Source: Devosia riboflavina
GTDB taxonomy: Bacteria > Pseudomonadota > Alphaproteobacteria > Rhizobiales > Devosiaceae
Direction: 5' to 3'
NCBI RefSeq assembly: GCF_000743575.1
Contig: NZ_JQGC01000007.1
Span: 124,001 to 188,000 of the forward strand
DNA length: 64,000 nt
The notes beneath the pieces were generated by a model that saw only the letters and a list, made by a program, of their open reading frames with translations, did no database searches and was not told where the DNA came from. Both the position numbers and the translations under genes were made by a program. Within the stretch, counting starts at the first letter, position 1. The number at the start of each line of letters is the position of its first letter. Of this stretch, positions 25,712-35,410 are shown piece by piece.

Positions 25712-27004
25712 TTATTTCACCGCTTCGTCGCCGAGCGTCTGGCGAACGTGATCGACCAGAATCTGCTGGGCGCCGGCCGCGTCGGTTTCCTTGCGCAGCA
25801 GGGCTTCGGTGGCGCGCGCGACGCCTTCCGACACGACGGACATGCCGGTGGCCTGCTTGAGGTAGGTACCGTGATTGGCGGCGGCCTGGATCGGCACCAG
25901 TTCGGTCAGTGCCTGGAAGCGCGGATCCTTTTGCACGGCGTTGCTGGCCGGGATATTGCCGATGCGGGCAGCGGTTTCGATCTGGTTTTCGACCGAGCCG
26001 GCTTCGAGGAGAGCCTTCTTGGCGAGTTCAAGATTGGCGGCCTTGGCATTGACGGCCCAGGGTGCGCCAAGATTGGCCAGCACGAATTCGCCGCCGTTCT
26101 GGCCCGGGTCAGCCCAGGTGCCAACGACATTGGTCACGTCGGGAATGGGGTTGCGGCTCTCGCGACCCCAGTCGAAAATGTAGCACCAGGAACCGCAAGT
26201 GGTCGCCGCCAACTCGCCACTGGGGAACATTTCATACTTCGGGATCACCCAGGGCTCAGGCCCGAGAAGCGGGTCGACCGGCATCAGGTCGGCGTCGATC
26301 AGGTCCTTGTAGAACTGGAAGACGTCGAGCACGCCCTGGCTGGTGAGGTCGAACTTGCCGTCTTCGGTCACGAGCTGCGGGGTCGAAGAGCCGATGATGA
26401 GGTGCGAGAAGCCTTCGTCGAAGGCGCCGCCGCCCCAGCTGACGCCGGCTGGAAACAGCAGGCCGAACGAACCGGTCTTTTCCTTGATTTCCTTGGCGCG
26501 CGCGAGGAGATCAGCCCAGTCCTCGGGCTGTTCGGTCGAGATGCCGGCCTTTTCGAGCACATCGCGGCGGAAGTAGATCTGCTGGATGCCCAGGATATAG
26601 GGGACGACATAAGTCTCGCCATCCGGGCTCACGGCGAGCTGCTTGGCGACATCGACGAAGTCGGCATATTCGGGCCAGGCGGCGAGTTCCGCGCCGACCG
26701 GAGCGAGATAGCCGGCTGCCACCATGTCGGCAACGTCGGCAGCGCTCGGGATCGAGAACAGGTCCGGACCATTGCCCGCAGCCAGCTCGGTCAGGAGCTT
26801 GGTCATGTAGTCCTTGTCGGGCGCCGGGTATTCAACGATTTCGACGTCGATCCCGAGATTTTTCTCGATGCGCTCGGCAGTGGGGGTGAAGGCGTCGATG
26901 CCGGCCTGACCGTGCAAAGCAACGCGAAGGGATTCTGCATTGGCCGTACCGGCGAGCAGGCTCAGAGCGATGGCCGCCAGGCCACCTGCAACAAGTTTGT
27001 TCAC
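25712..27004 (-). CDS. CUT1 sugar ABC transporter substrate-binding protein
   Basis: 430 aa from the GTG at 27004, chosen because AGGGAGG lies 6 nt upstream and a clean signal peptide follows (VNKLVAGGLAAIALSLLAGTANA, cleavage near residue 23); longer frames to 27175 run through the operator region. The mature protein begins ESLRVALHGQAGIDAF and has family 1 features such as a GYLAPVG patch. Two nearby cysteines (TTCGSWCYIF) may form a disulfide. First gene of the importer operon that ends with ThuA. Confidence 0.9.
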   Translation of the reverse strand: MNKLVAGGLAAIALSLLAGTANAESLRVALHGQAGIDAFTPTAERIEKNLGIDVEIVEYPAPDKDYMTKLLTELAAGNGPDLFSIPSAADVADMVAAGYLAPVGAELAAWPEYADFVDVAKQLAVSPDGETYVVPYILGIQQIYFRRDVLEKAGISTEQPEDWADLLARAKEIKEKTGSFGLLFPAGVSWGGGAFDEGFSHLIIGSSTPQLVTEDGKFDLTSQGVLDVFQFYKDLIDADLMPVDPLLGPEPWVIPKYEMFPSGELAATTCGSWCYIFDWGRESRNPIPDVTNVVGTWADPGQNGGEFVLANLGAPWAVNAKAANLELAKKALLEAGSVENQIETAARIGNIPASNAVQKDPRFQALTELVPIQAAANHGTYLKQATGMSVVSEGVARATEALLRKETDAAGAQQILVDHVRQTLGDEAVK

Positions 27005-27057
27005 AATTTCCTCCCTGACGGCGCGTCGGCGCCGCATGTCTCTTAACGTGACGACCC

Positions 27058-27077
27058 AAATGTACACGCTTACATTT
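27058..27077. promoter_or_regulatory. LacI-type operator between importer operon and dehydrogenase gene
   Basis: AAATGTA (27058-27064) and TACATTT (27071-27077) are perfect 7-bp inverted arms around a 6-bp centre with a central CG, the geometry of LacI-family operators. A half copy, ATGTACACG, recurs at 27168-27176, just before the plus-strand Gfo/Idh/MocA gene. The LacI gene at 28232 is the natural candidate to bind it. Confidence 0.6.
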
Positions 27078-27201
27078 TGCCGACAAGATAAAATCGAACA
27101 TTCTTTCCATTTTTCAGAATAGCGGAATTTTTCGTTCATTTGGGCGTTTACGGCCGGGCCGAAGCTCATGTACACGTCTCCAAAAGAGGAGAGTTGCGAA
27201 C

Positions 27202-28209
27202 ATGGTTTTGCGTTTGGGCGTCATTGGTGCGGGGCTGAAAGCGGCCGACTATGCCAAGGGCTGGGCAGCGATGGCGGATGTCAAAATCGTTGCCACGGCG
27301 GAAGTGAGCGAAGTCTCGCGCAAACGGTTTGCCGACACTTGTGAAGCCGCAGGCGCCCCGCGGCCGGCCGAATATGGCAATGCCGAAGAGATGCTCGCCG
27401 CCATGCAGGGCCAGATGGATGCGGTCTATGTGTCTACGCCGCATGTCTTCCATGGCGCCAACGCCCTGGCTGTTGTCGAGGCTGGTTTTGACCTGCTTCT
27501 CGAAAAGCCGATGGTGACGACGGTCGAAGAAGCGCTGGCGCTGGTGGAAGCTGAAAAGCGGACAGGGCGCACCGTGGTCATCGCCTTTCAGGGCGGCCTC
27601 TCGCCGCTCGTGCATGATACCAAGAACCGTGCCCGCCGCGGCGATTTCGGCGATCTCGTCAGCGTCAATGCGTCCATCTGGGAAGGCTGGGCCAAGAATT
27701 ATGCGGGGCAGTGGAAACAGAACCCGGCCATTTCGGGCGGCGGTTTCATGTTCGACACCGGCGCCCACATGATGAACACGGTCTGCGTGCTGGCCGATGC
27801 GGAATTCGAGCGCCTGTCGGCCTATGCCAATAATCGCGGTCTGGCAGTGGACCTTGCAACGGCCGTCGCCGCGCGCCTCAGCAATGGCGCGCTCGTCACT
27901 TTTAACGCCGCAGGCGAGGGCCCTCCGGGCTGCGCTTCAGCCATCACCTTCTTTTACACCAAGGCCATCGTTCGCATCGATGCCTGGGGCGGTTGGCGCG
28001 AGGTCACTATCGAAGGTGTCGCCGAGCCGCGTGAGGAAAACGAGATTCGCGATACGCCGATGCAGACCTTCCAGGCTGTCCGCGATGGTCGTCTGGAAAA
28101 TCCCTCGACGGTTGCCAATGGCCTGCGCTTTGCGCGCCTTTGGGACGCGATCAAGGCATCTGTAGCTGGCGACGGCACGCCAATTGCCATAGAGGTGTCA
28201 CAGACCTGA
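27202..28209 (+). CDS. Gfo/Idh/MocA family oxidoreductase
   Basis: 335 aa with AGAGGAGAG upstream. N-terminal Rossmann motif LGVIGAGLKAADYAKGW, then the family EKP motif (LLLEKPMVTTVEEA) and the catalytic region GGGFMFDTGAHMMN with Asp and His. NAD(P)-dependent oxidation of a sugar, inositol or disaccharide. Divergent from the importer operon that ends with ThuA; ThuB of rhizobia belongs to this same family, so the pair may make and process a 3-keto sugar (inference). Confidence 0.9.
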   Translation: MVLRLGVIGAGLKAADYAKGWAAMADVKIVATAEVSEVSRKRFADTCEAAGAPRPAEYGNAEEMLAAMQGQMDAVYVSTPHVFHGANALAVVEAGFDLLLEKPMVTTVEEALALVEAEKRTGRTVVIAFQGGLSPLVHDTKNRARRGDFGDLVSVNASIWEGWAKNYAGQWKQNPAISGGGFMFDTGAHMMNTVCVLADAEFERLSAYANNRGLAVDLATAVAARLSNGALVTFNAAGEGPPGCASAITFFYTKAIVRIDAWGGWREVTIEGVAEPREENEIRDTPMQTFQAVRDGRLENPSTVANGLRFARLWDAIKASVAGDGTPIAIEVSQT

Positions 28210-28231
28210 CACTCAACGGAACCCGGCCGGT

Positions 28232-29227
28232 ATGCGAAGTAAAGGGCTGACATCAGTACAATTGGCGAAACTCGCCGGCGTCTCCTCAGCCACCATTTCG
28301 CGTGCCTTCACAGCCGATTCCCTGATTAAACCCGAAACGCGAGCGCGCATTCTTGCGCTCGCCGACGAGCATGGATATCGGCCGAATGCGATGGCGCGCT
28401 CGCTCAATATGAGCCAGTCGCGCCTCGTTGCCTTAGTGGTCAACACAGTTGCCAATCCAGCTGAAGGCGAAGGCCTCGACCAGCTCGTGCACCGCCTGCA
28501 GGCCCGCGAGCGCATGCCGCTGCTGCTATGCTGCGCCAATCACGAAGACCGCAACCAGTTGATGCGCATCGCCTCGGCCTATCGCGTCGATCATGTCGTG
28601 CTTTATTCCGACGCCGTTTCCATCGACGACGCCACCGATATCTTCCGCTCCGCTACTCTTGTCGTCGCGTCGTCCGAGCCCCTAGAGGGCCGTGCCGTTT
28701 CCGACGTGCGGCTCGATGCATCTGCCGCGACCCGCCAGGTTGTCGATCGCCTCGTCGATATCGGCCGCCGCCATTTCGTCTATTTGTCAGGGCGCTCGTC
28801 GAGCCACATCGACAAGCAGCGCATGAGCTGGTTTTCCGAGGCCCTCGAAGCTCACAGCCTTGCCTTCGACATAGTCGAGCACGGCGACTATTCTTACGAT
28901 TCCGGCTACAAGGAAGCCGTCCTTCTCCTCCGCCGCAGCCGCCCCGATGTCATCGTCTGCGCCAACGACCTGATGGCGATCGGCGTCAAAGACGCGGCCT
29001 CGCTCCTCAATATTCGCGTGCCCGAAGACCTTGCTATCGTCGGTCACGACGGGGTGGCGCTCGCCAATTGGGAAGCGCATTCTATCACGACGATCATGCC
29101 GCTGGAGGGCATGGTCAGCGCCGCTCTTGCCGAGATCATAGACAGAGACCCATCGGCTCCCGCGGTGCAGCGGGTCGTCGACTGCGTTGTTCGTTGGGCG
29201 CGATCCACGCCGGAGCTGCCGCGGTAG
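28232..29227 (+). CDS. LacI family transcriptional regulator
   Basis: 331 aa. HTH LTSVQLAKLAGVSSATISRAFT, hinge YRPNAMARSLNMSQSRLVAL, effector domain ending DLAIVGHDGVALANWEAHSITTI. It starts 22 bp after the Gfo/Idh/MocA gene, probably in the same transcript. The CG-centred operator at 27058-27077 is its best candidate site, giving control of the divergent importer and of itself. Confidence 0.93.
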   Translation: MRSKGLTSVQLAKLAGVSSATISRAFTADSLIKPETRARILALADEHGYRPNAMARSLNMSQSRLVALVVNTVANPAEGEGLDQLVHRLQARERMPLLLCCANHEDRNQLMRIASAYRVDHVVLYSDAVSIDDATDIFRSATLVVASSEPLEGRAVSDVRLDASAATRQVVDRLVDIGRRHFVYLSGRSSSHIDKQRMSWFSEALEAHSLAFDIVEHGDYSYDSGYKEAVLLLRRSRPDVIVCANDLMAIGVKDAASLLNIRVPEDLAIVGHDGVALANWEAHSITTIMPLEGMVSAALAEIIDRDPSAPAVQRVVDCVVRWARSTPELPR

Positions 29228-29362
29228 TTACGGTGACGGCGCCGGGCTTTGGCAGCGGGCGCCAGCGCGTGGGAATTGCCCGATATTCATAGTGTTTGGC
29301 GGGTGAATCCAGTCCTGCGGCTTACCGCTTGCGGAAGCAGAAGCAATGTGGTTAGCTAGATA

Positions 29363-29401
29363 TTGCATACGAATGCAAAATAGTTGTGCATACGTATGCG
29401 T
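29363..29401. promoter_or_regulatory. paired operators of the TTGCATACGAATGCAA regulon before the importer-amidase operon
   Basis: Site 1, TTGCATACGAATGCAA (29363-29378), and site 2, GTGCATACGTATGCGT (29386-29401), whose inner 12 bp are a perfect palindrome. Centres are 23 bp apart. The same CG-centred sequence recurs at 35411, 38651, 44812 and 51783. It is the only promoter of the set with two sites. The rest of the gap 29228-29478 shows no gene. Confidence 0.8.
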
Positions 29402-29478
29402 TGGGAACGCGGTAGAGCTGGAAGCGGCCGCCGTATGATGCAGGGGTACGCGGGTGCCCAAAGCCAGGAGAACGAAAA

Positions 29479-30717
29479 ATGAAGCCCATCCTTATGCTTG
29501 CCGTCTCGACGATTGCCTTGGCCCTGGGGGCGGGCGCTGCCTATGCGGAATGCGGTATAGAAGCTGGTTCCGTGCGCATTCTGAGCAATGATTTCGAAGC
29601 TCTTCGCGCCATCAACGCGGCCGCGCAAGAATGTGCCTCCGGCACTGTGACGGTGACTGCCAATGCCACCACCGAACACAAGAACCTGCAGGTTCCGGCG
29701 CTGAGCATCAATCCTGCCGAATACACCGTTGCCGTTGTCGCCAACAATTCGATTGTCCCGCTGCTCAATGACGACCTGATCCGCCCGCTCGACGATCTGA
29801 TCGCTCAATATGGCCAGGCCCTGCAGCCGAGCCAGCTCGTCAAGATTGACGGCAACACTATGGCTATTGCCTTCATGGGCAATGGTCAGCACCTGTTCTA
29901 TCGCAAGGATATTTTGGAAGAGGCCGGTATTGAGCCGCCAAAGTCCTACGATGACATCCTGGCCGCCGCTCAGATCATTAGGGACAAGGGACTGCTCGAG
30001 CATCCGCTCGGCGCGTCGGTGAAGCCGGGCTGGGATCTCGCCGCAGAGTTCGTGAATGACTATCTCGGCACGGGTGCCGAATTCTTCGCGCCCGGTTCGG
30101 CGGAACTCGCCATCGACAATCCTGAAGGCCGCAAGGTTCTCGAAGTCATGCGTGCCATGACCGCCTTTATGGATCCGGACTACCTGACCTATAGTGCGGA
30201 CGAACTGATCAAGGAATATGAAGCCGGCAACATCGCCATCATGGTCGCCTGGGGATCCCTGGCCGGCGCCGTGCTCGACGATCAAGGCGCTGCCGAGGGT
30301 GTCGTCGAGAACACGGTGCTTACAGCGGCTCCAACCATCAATGGCGGTACCATTCCGGCCGCCGCATTGTGGTGGGATGGTTTTACCATCGCCAAGAACA
30401 TCACCGACGAAGACGCTGCAGCCTCCTTCCAGGCGATGGTGCATGGCATCAGCCCGGACATGATGAACGCCAACAAGGAAGCTGCGACCTGGTTGATCCA
30501 GGGCTATGAGCCTGGTCCCGCCGCCATCGGCGTCGTTGACAATGCCAATGGCGGCGCCCGTCCTTACCCGATGCAGCCCTATATGGGGCTCCTTCACACG
30601 GCGCTCTCGACCGAACTGGCCGAATTCATCGCTGGATCGGAAGACGCCGAGCAGGCGCTGGCCGACGTCAAGGCAGCCTACGATACCGCTGCGAAGGAAG
30701 CCGGCTTCCTCCAATAG
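29479..30717 (+). CDS. ABC transporter substrate-binding protein (family 1)
   Basis: 412 aa, start with AGGAGAACGAAAA upstream. Signal peptide MKPILMLAVSTIALALGAGAA, cleavage near YA-EC. The mature protein has family 1 features (FLYRKDI-like LFYRKDILEEAGIEPPKSYDD, IMVAWGSLAGAV). First gene of the operon 29479-35367 with two permeases, an ATPase and an amidase, led by two copies of the regulon operator. An amidase in the operon suggests an amide-containing or N-acylated carbohydrate-like ligand (inference). Confidence 0.92.
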   Translation: MKPILMLAVSTIALALGAGAAYAECGIEAGSVRILSNDFEALRAINAAAQECASGTVTVTANATTEHKNLQVPALSINPAEYTVAVVANNSIVPLLNDDLIRPLDDLIAQYGQALQPSQLVKIDGNTMAIAFMGNGQHLFYRKDILEEAGIEPPKSYDDILAAAQIIRDKGLLEHPLGASVKPGWDLAAEFVNDYLGTGAEFFAPGSAELAIDNPEGRKVLEVMRAMTAFMDPDYLTYSADELIKEYEAGNIAIMVAWGSLAGAVLDDQGAAEGVVENTVLTAAPTINGGTIPAAALWWDGFTIAKNITDEDAAASFQAMVHGISPDMMNANKEAATWLIQGYEPGPAAIGVVDNANGGARPYPMQPYMGLLHTALSTELAEFIAGSEDAEQALADVKAAYDTAAKEAGFLQ

Positions 30718-30738
30718 GTCCTCTTCGGACGATATCAG

Positions 30739-30763
30739 GCTTCTCCCTTTCGCAGGGAGAAGC
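30739..30763 (+). repeat. hairpin between binding-protein and permease genes
   Basis: GCTTCTCCC (30739-30747) pairs with GGGAGAAGC (30755-30763) around a 7-base loop, 22 bp after the binding-protein stop. No T run. It probably stabilises the binding-protein message or lowers expression of the downstream permeases. Confidence 0.5.
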
Positions 30764-30876
30764 ATTCGGACCGGTTGCGGCTTCGGCGCCGGTCTTGTCC
30801 GCAATACGGGGCTTTGCATTGGCATCGATCTGCCGAATGCTAGCACCCGTCGCGCGGCGCATCAGAGGTGGCAGGC

Positions 30877-31908
30877 ATGCCGAACAAGACCTTCTTTGCT
30901 TTCATCCTGCCATCGCTTATCGCCATGGTGTTGTTTATCGCCCTGCCGATCGTGTCTGTGGTCGTGCAATCTTTGTATGTCGCGCACGAGCGCGTCATGG
31001 TGCAGGTGGAAAATTGCCAGCCCTTCGGCGGATGCTCCACCGAGCTGCGCGTCGACGCCGCAGCAACTGCCGAACTGCAGCGCGAGCAACCCCTTGGGCG
31101 CTTCAATGGCCTTGGCACCTATTTCAATCGTGCGCACCTGGCGACGGACGAACTCGGCGCTATCCTTTCGAGCGATCGCAGCTTTGACCAGAAGGTCGCA
31201 CAGATATTCAATCTGCCCTTCTACAAGGCGCTGATTTTCACGCTGGTCTACTGCTTCGTGGTGACGCCGCTCGCCATGGCGCTGGGTTTCGCCATTGCGC
31301 TCGCTGTCAATGCTCTGCCCAAGGTCACCAAGGGGCCGATCATATTCTTCTCGCTGCTACCCATGATCATCACGCCGCTGATCGGTTCGCTGATCCTTTA
31401 CTGGATGTTGAGCCCCAATGGCATTCTGGGCGCCACGATCCAGCACATCTTCAACGATCCAACGCTCTCATTGCGCGCCTCGCCGGTGCTTACCTGGACC
31501 GCGCTGCTGGTCTATGGCGTCTGGACCAATGGCCCGTTTTCTTTTGTCGTCTTCTATGCCGGCCTGCAGACGGTGCCGGCCGATACGCTGGAATCGGCCA
31601 TGATCGACGGCGCCTCGCGCTGGGAGCGCATTCGCTACGTCATCATCCCGCATCTGGCGCCGCTCGCGACCTTTGTGGCGCTTGTCCAGTTGATGGATAA
31701 TTTCCGCGTCTTCGAACCCATTGTCGGCTTCTCCGCCGAGGCCAATGCCACCTCGCTCAGCTACCTGATCTACAATGATCTTTCCGGCGATGCGCAGCAG
31801 TTCGGATCGGCCGGTGCCACTTCGGTGATCACCATTATCGGTGTCGTAATCCTCCTCATGCCGGTGCTGATCCGCACCTGGCGCGAATTCAAACTCAAGG
31901 CGGTGTGA
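30877..31908 (+). CDS. sugar ABC transporter permease (MalF-like, with periplasmic insert)
   Basis: 343 aa from ATG 30877; a GTG at 30868 is possible. The first membrane segment (FFAFILPSLIAMVLFIALPIV) is followed by a hydrophilic insert of about 70 residues (two cysteines in NCQPFGGCST) before the next segment, as in MalF-type subunits with a periplasmic domain. EAA loop TLESAMIDGASRWERIRYVI. It pairs with the next permease to form the membrane pore. Confidence 0.9.
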   Translation: MPNKTFFAFILPSLIAMVLFIALPIVSVVVQSLYVAHERVMVQVENCQPFGGCSTELRVDAAATAELQREQPLGRFNGLGTYFNRAHLATDELGAILSSDRSFDQKVAQIFNLPFYKALIFTLVYCFVVTPLAMALGFAIALAVNALPKVTKGPIIFFSLLPMIITPLIGSLILYWMLSPNGILGATIQHIFNDPTLSLRASPVLTWTALLVYGVWTNGPFSFVVFYAGLQTVPADTLESAMIDGASRWERIRYVIIPHLAPLATFVALVQLMDNFRVFEPIVGFSAEANATSLSYLIYNDLSGDAQQFGSAGATSVITIIGVVILLMPVLIRTWREFKLKAV

Positions 31909-31910
31909 TC

Positions 31911-32795
31911 ATGTCGGATGCTGTTGCACAAAAGCGCCCACTTGCCCTCAATGCCATCATCTATGGCTTCATCGTTTTGTGGGTAATCCTCGCTGCGGTT
32001 CCCTTCTTTTGGACGGTGTGGGGCTCATTCAAAGTCGAAGCGGACTTTTTCTCTCGCGAAAGCTGGTGGAACGCCATTTTTGGTACCAGTACCACCCGTC
32101 AGACTGGCAACGCCTTTACCGGCGCGGGCTACTATGGCGCTTGGGTTTTGCGCGATTTCTGGCGAGCTGCCGGCAATACCATCATCGTCACCGTCTGCGT
32201 CACCGTCATCTCGCTGACCCTCGGCACGCTCGGCGGCTATGCTCTGGCACGTTCGGGGCGCAACTACGCCTTCTGGATTTTGATCGCGGCCTTGGTCTTC
32301 CGGGCCATGCCGCACATCACGCTGGTTTCTGGCTATCTACTGCCGTTCTTCCAGCTCAATATCTGGGGGGTGTTGCCGACCTCGATCATCGTTCTCGTAG
32401 CGATCAACCAGCCCTTCACCCTGTGGATGCTGCACTCTTTCTTTCTCTCGATCCCCAAGGATCTCGATGAAAGCGCCATGGTTGATGGCTGTACCCGTTT
32501 CCAGGCTTTCCGCCTTGTCATCATGCCGGTGATGTGGCCCGGCGTCGTGACCACCGGGCTCTTCAGTTTCCTCCTCGGCTACAATGACTTTGCGGTGACC
32601 GCGATGCTTCTCAGTGCGGAGAACCAGACCATGGTGCCGAAAATCTCGAGCTTTCTCGGCTCGATCCAGGAAACCGGCAATGTCATGTATGCCGTGGCTG
32701 CCGTGGTTTCGGCCACAGTGCCGCTCTTCATCCTTGTTCTCTTCTTCCAACGCCAGATCGTCAGCGGCCTGACCGCCGGCGCAGTGAAAGGCTGA
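31911..32795 (+). CDS. sugar ABC transporter permease (MalG-like)
   Basis: 294 aa from ATG 31911, just after the upstream TGA. Six hydrophobic segments, EAA loop DLDESAMVDGCTRFQAFRLV and the usual C-terminal QIVSGLTAGAVKG. ATP-driven import subunit; the ATPase gene follows 5 bp later. Confidence 0.92.
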   Translation: MSDAVAQKRPLALNAIIYGFIVLWVILAAVPFFWTVWGSFKVEADFFSRESWWNAIFGTSTTRQTGNAFTGAGYYGAWVLRDFWRAAGNTIIVTVCVTVISLTLGTLGGYALARSGRNYAFWILIAALVFRAMPHITLVSGYLLPFFQLNIWGVLPTSIIVLVAINQPFTLWMLHSFFLSIPKDLDESAMVDGCTRFQAFRLVIMPVMWPGVVTTGLFSFLLGYNDFAVTAMLLSAENQTMVPKISSFLGSIQETGNVMYAVAAVVSATVPLFILVLFFQRQIVSGLTAGAVKG

Positions 32796-32800
32796 TCCCG

Positions 32801-33850
32801 ATGGCCCAGATCCGTCTCAAGAACGTCTCCAAGCGCTGGAACAATTTTGTCGGCGTCGACAATTTCAACCTCGACATCGCAGACCAGGAATTTTTGGTCC
32901 TGCTCGGCCCGTCAGGCTGTGGCAAGACCACGACCATGCGCATGATCGCTGGACTCGAAGAAATCACCGAGGGTGAAATCTGGATCGGCGATCGGCTGGT
33001 CAACAAGCTCGAGCCCAAGGACCGGGACATCTCCATGGTGTTCCAGAGCTATGGGCTTTATCCGAACATGACGGTCTACGAGAACATCCGCTTTCCCTTG
33101 AAAGTGCGAAAAGTGCCGCAGGAGCAGCACCATGAGCGTGTCATGGCAGCCAGCAAGATGGTCGAACTCGACGATTTCCTGCAGCGTCGTCCTGCCGCCC
33201 TGTCGGGTGGTCAGCGTCAGCGCGTCGCCCTTGCCCGCGCCATTGTACGCGAACCCAATGCTTTCCTCATGGACGAGCCGCTGTCGAACCTCGACGCGAA
33301 ACTGCGCGTTTCGACGCGCGCCCAGATCAAGAACCTGCATCACACACTCAAGCGCACCACCATCTATGTGACGCATGACCAGATCGAAGCCATGACGCTG
33401 GCCGATCGTGTCGTCGTCATGAGCAAGGGGCTGGTGCAGCAGGTCGGCACGCCGATGGAAATCTACGACCGGCCGGCCAATACGTTTGTTGCGAGCTTCA
33501 TCGGCTCACCGGCGATGAATCTGATCAAGGGTTCGATCGAGGGTGGAGTCTTCACCAGCGAAGGCATTCGCATCGAGGGGCTGACCTTGGCGGCGAAGGG
33601 CCCGGTGACGCTTGGTTTCCGGGCCGAAGATGCCAGCCTTGCGCAAGCGAGTGGGCAGATCGAAGCGCCGATCTATACGGTGGAGCTGCTGGGTGACGCG
33701 ACCATGCTGTCCATGCGTGTGGCAGGAGAACTCGTCTCGATCAAGGTCAACAAGGATTATCGCGCCGAGATTGGGGAATTGGCGCGCGTCGCCATTCCTG
33801 CCTCTGCCTGCCATCTCTTTGATCATTCGACCGGTGCACGGATCGCCTGA
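32801..33850 (+). CDS. sugar ABC transporter ATP-binding protein (UgpC/MalK-like)
   Basis: 349 aa. Walker [11 protein letters not shown]-loop VFQSYGLYPNMTV, signature LSGGQRQR, Walker [15 protein letters not shown]-loop VTHDQIEA, then a TOBE/OB C-terminal domain (LGFRAEDASLA onward). Fourth gene of the importer operon; the amidase gene begins 2 bp after it. Confidence 0.94.
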   Translation: MAQIRLKNVSKRWNNFVGVDNFNLDIADQEFLVLLGPSGCGKTTTMRMIAGLEEITEGEIWIGDRLVNKLEPKDRDISMVFQSYGLYPNMTVYENIRFPLKVRKVPQEQHHERVMAASKMVELDDFLQRRPAALSGGQRQRVALARAIVREPNAFLMDEPLSNLDAKLRVSTRAQIKNLHHTLKRTTIYVTHDQIEAMTLADRVVVMSKGLVQQVGTPMEIYDRPANTFVASFIGSPAMNLIKGSIEGGVFTSEGIRIEGLTLAAKGPVTLGFRAEDASLAQASGQIEAPIYTVELLGDATMLSMRVAGELVSIKVNKDYRAEIGELARVAIPASACHLFDHSTGARIA

Positions 33851-33852
33851 CC

Positions 33853-35367
33853 ATGTCCAGCAACGACACGTCCGAGCGGCTTGCCTATTTCCAGGATCGG
33901 GTCGTCGCAGCCGGGCTCAAGCTTTACGAAAGCGAGGTCGAGGGACTGTTTGGCCTCGCCGCCTGGATGAGCGATGGTCTGACGGAGATGGCCGGCGCCG
34001 GGTCGGATGAGGACATCCTCGATCTCGACATCGCCGAGCTCGGCCGCCGCCTGCGCGACGGACGTCTATCCTCTTTGGGGCTGGTAGAGAGGACTTTGCG
34101 GCGGATAGCCGAGTGCGATCCTGCCTATCTGGCATTTTATGCCGTGGCCACCGATCAGGCTCTTGCGAACGCGACCAAGGCGGATGCCGAACTGGGCGCA
34201 GGGCATGACCGCGGGCCGTTGCATGGTATTCCTGTCGGCATCAAGGACATGATCGATGTTGCGGGTCTCGCGACCACAGCCAATGCACCTGGGCGCCGCG
34301 ATGCGCTGGCGGTCGAAGACGCTGAGGTGGTCAAGCGTCTCCGCGAAGGCGGCGCTGTGATCATTGGCAAGCTCGCGACCTATGAATGGGGCACGGTCGG
34401 CCCAGACAAGCGCGGCCTGTTTCCACCGGCGCGTAATCCCTGGAGCCTGGAACACATCACTGGTGGCTCGTCCTCAGGCTGTGCCGTGGCGGTTGCGGGA
34501 GGGCTTTTGCGCACCAGTATTGGCTCGGATACGGGCGGCTCCGTACGCGGACCGGCTTTCTACTGCGGCGTTGTCGGATTCAAGCCGACTACTGGCTCTG
34601 TCTCCAAGCACGGCGCCCTGACCATGTCCCCGAGCATGGACCATATAGGCCCGATGAGCCGCACCGTTGCCGAGGCGGCGGTAACGTTTGATGTGATTGC
34701 CGGCAGGAGCGGGGAGGAGGCGGCAACTCGGCTCCTTGGCCGGCCTGTTGCAGGTTTGAAGATTGGCTATGCGCGGAACTGGTTCGCTTGTGATCATCAG
34801 GTCATGCCGGCGGTGGTTGTTGCGGTGGACGCAGCTGTCTCGCTTCTGAGCCAGCTCGGTGCAGAGGTCACCGAGATCGAGCTGCCGGACTATCCGTCGC
34901 TGGAAGTCGCGGCGGCAGCGATCCTCCATAAGGAAAGCTTTGATTTCCACGCGGACGCTTTGCGCAATCATCCCGAGGCCTATGGTCGTCGCGCCTTTCT
35001 CAGCCTTGCTGCCGGCTTTGCCGTCACCGATGCGGAACTGGCAACGGCGCGGCAGATCGGCAGCGATTTCACCCGGGCGGTCAACCGTCTATTGACGGGA
35101 TCTGATGTCATAGTCACGGTCGGCGCCTTGACCACAGCCCTCGAAGTCGCGCGGTTTGAAAAGGAAGCCGTGTGGACGCCGATGCGCACCATCGGATTCA
35201 ACATCTCCGGCCATCCGGTTCTAGCCATGCCAGTGGGTTTTCACGAAGGCCTGCCGATCGGTATGCAGATCGTCGGGCGGCACGATGATGAGGCCCGGGT
35301 TGTTCAGGTCGGTCATGCCTTTGAACAGGCGAGTGATTTCAGCCTGCAGCGTCCGCCGAAACCCTAG
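33853..35367 (+). CDS. amidase (amidase signature family)
   Basis: 504 aa. The Ser-cisSer-Lys machinery is visible: Lys in GIPVGIKDMIDVAG, Ser in TGGSSSGCAVAV and the nucleophile Ser in DTGGSVRGPA. The family core starts near residue 55; an extra N-terminal ~50 residues have no motif I know. No signal peptide, so cytoplasmic hydrolysis of an amide. Its position directly behind the importer ATPase implies that the imported compound, or an early intermediate, carries an amide bond. Confidence 0.9.
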   Translation: MSSNDTSERLAYFQDRVVAAGLKLYESEVEGLFGLAAWMSDGLTEMAGAGSDEDILDLDIAELGRRLRDGRLSSLGLVERTLRRIAECDPAYLAFYAVATDQALANATKADAELGAGHDRGPLHGIPVGIKDMIDVAGLATTANAPGRRDALAVEDAEVVKRLREGGAVIIGKLATYEWGTVGPDKRGLFPPARNPWSLEHITGGSSSGCAVAVAGGLLRTSIGSDTGGSVRGPAFYCGVVGFKPTTGSVSKHGALTMSPSMDHIGPMSRTVAEAAVTFDVIAGRSGEEAATRLLGRPVAGLKIGYARNWFACDHQVMPAVVVAVDAAVSLLSQLGAEVTEIELPDYPSLEVAAAAILHKESFDFHADALRNHPEAYGRRAFLSLAAGFAVTDAELATARQIGSDFTRAVNRLLTGSDVIVTVGALTTALEVARFEKEAVWTPMRTIGFNISGHPVLAMPVGFHEGLPIGMQIVGRHDDEARVVQVGHAFEQASDFSLQRPPKP

Positions 35368-35410
35368 TCCACCAAGAAATGTGATGATTGGCATCACATT
35401 TGTTGCAATC

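Noticed and set aside
25748-27046. A 432-codon open frame on the plus strand
   Set aside because: Antisense to the binding-protein gene at 25712-27004, without any motif.
27005-27175. Upstream extension of the binding-protein frame
   Set aside because: It would place an operator and promoter inside the gene and bury the signal peptide; GTG 27004 has a good ribosome site.
29356-30846. A 496-codon open frame on the minus strand
   Set aside because: Antisense to the substrate-binding protein gene, which has a signal peptide and family motifs; the frame would also cover the regulon operators.
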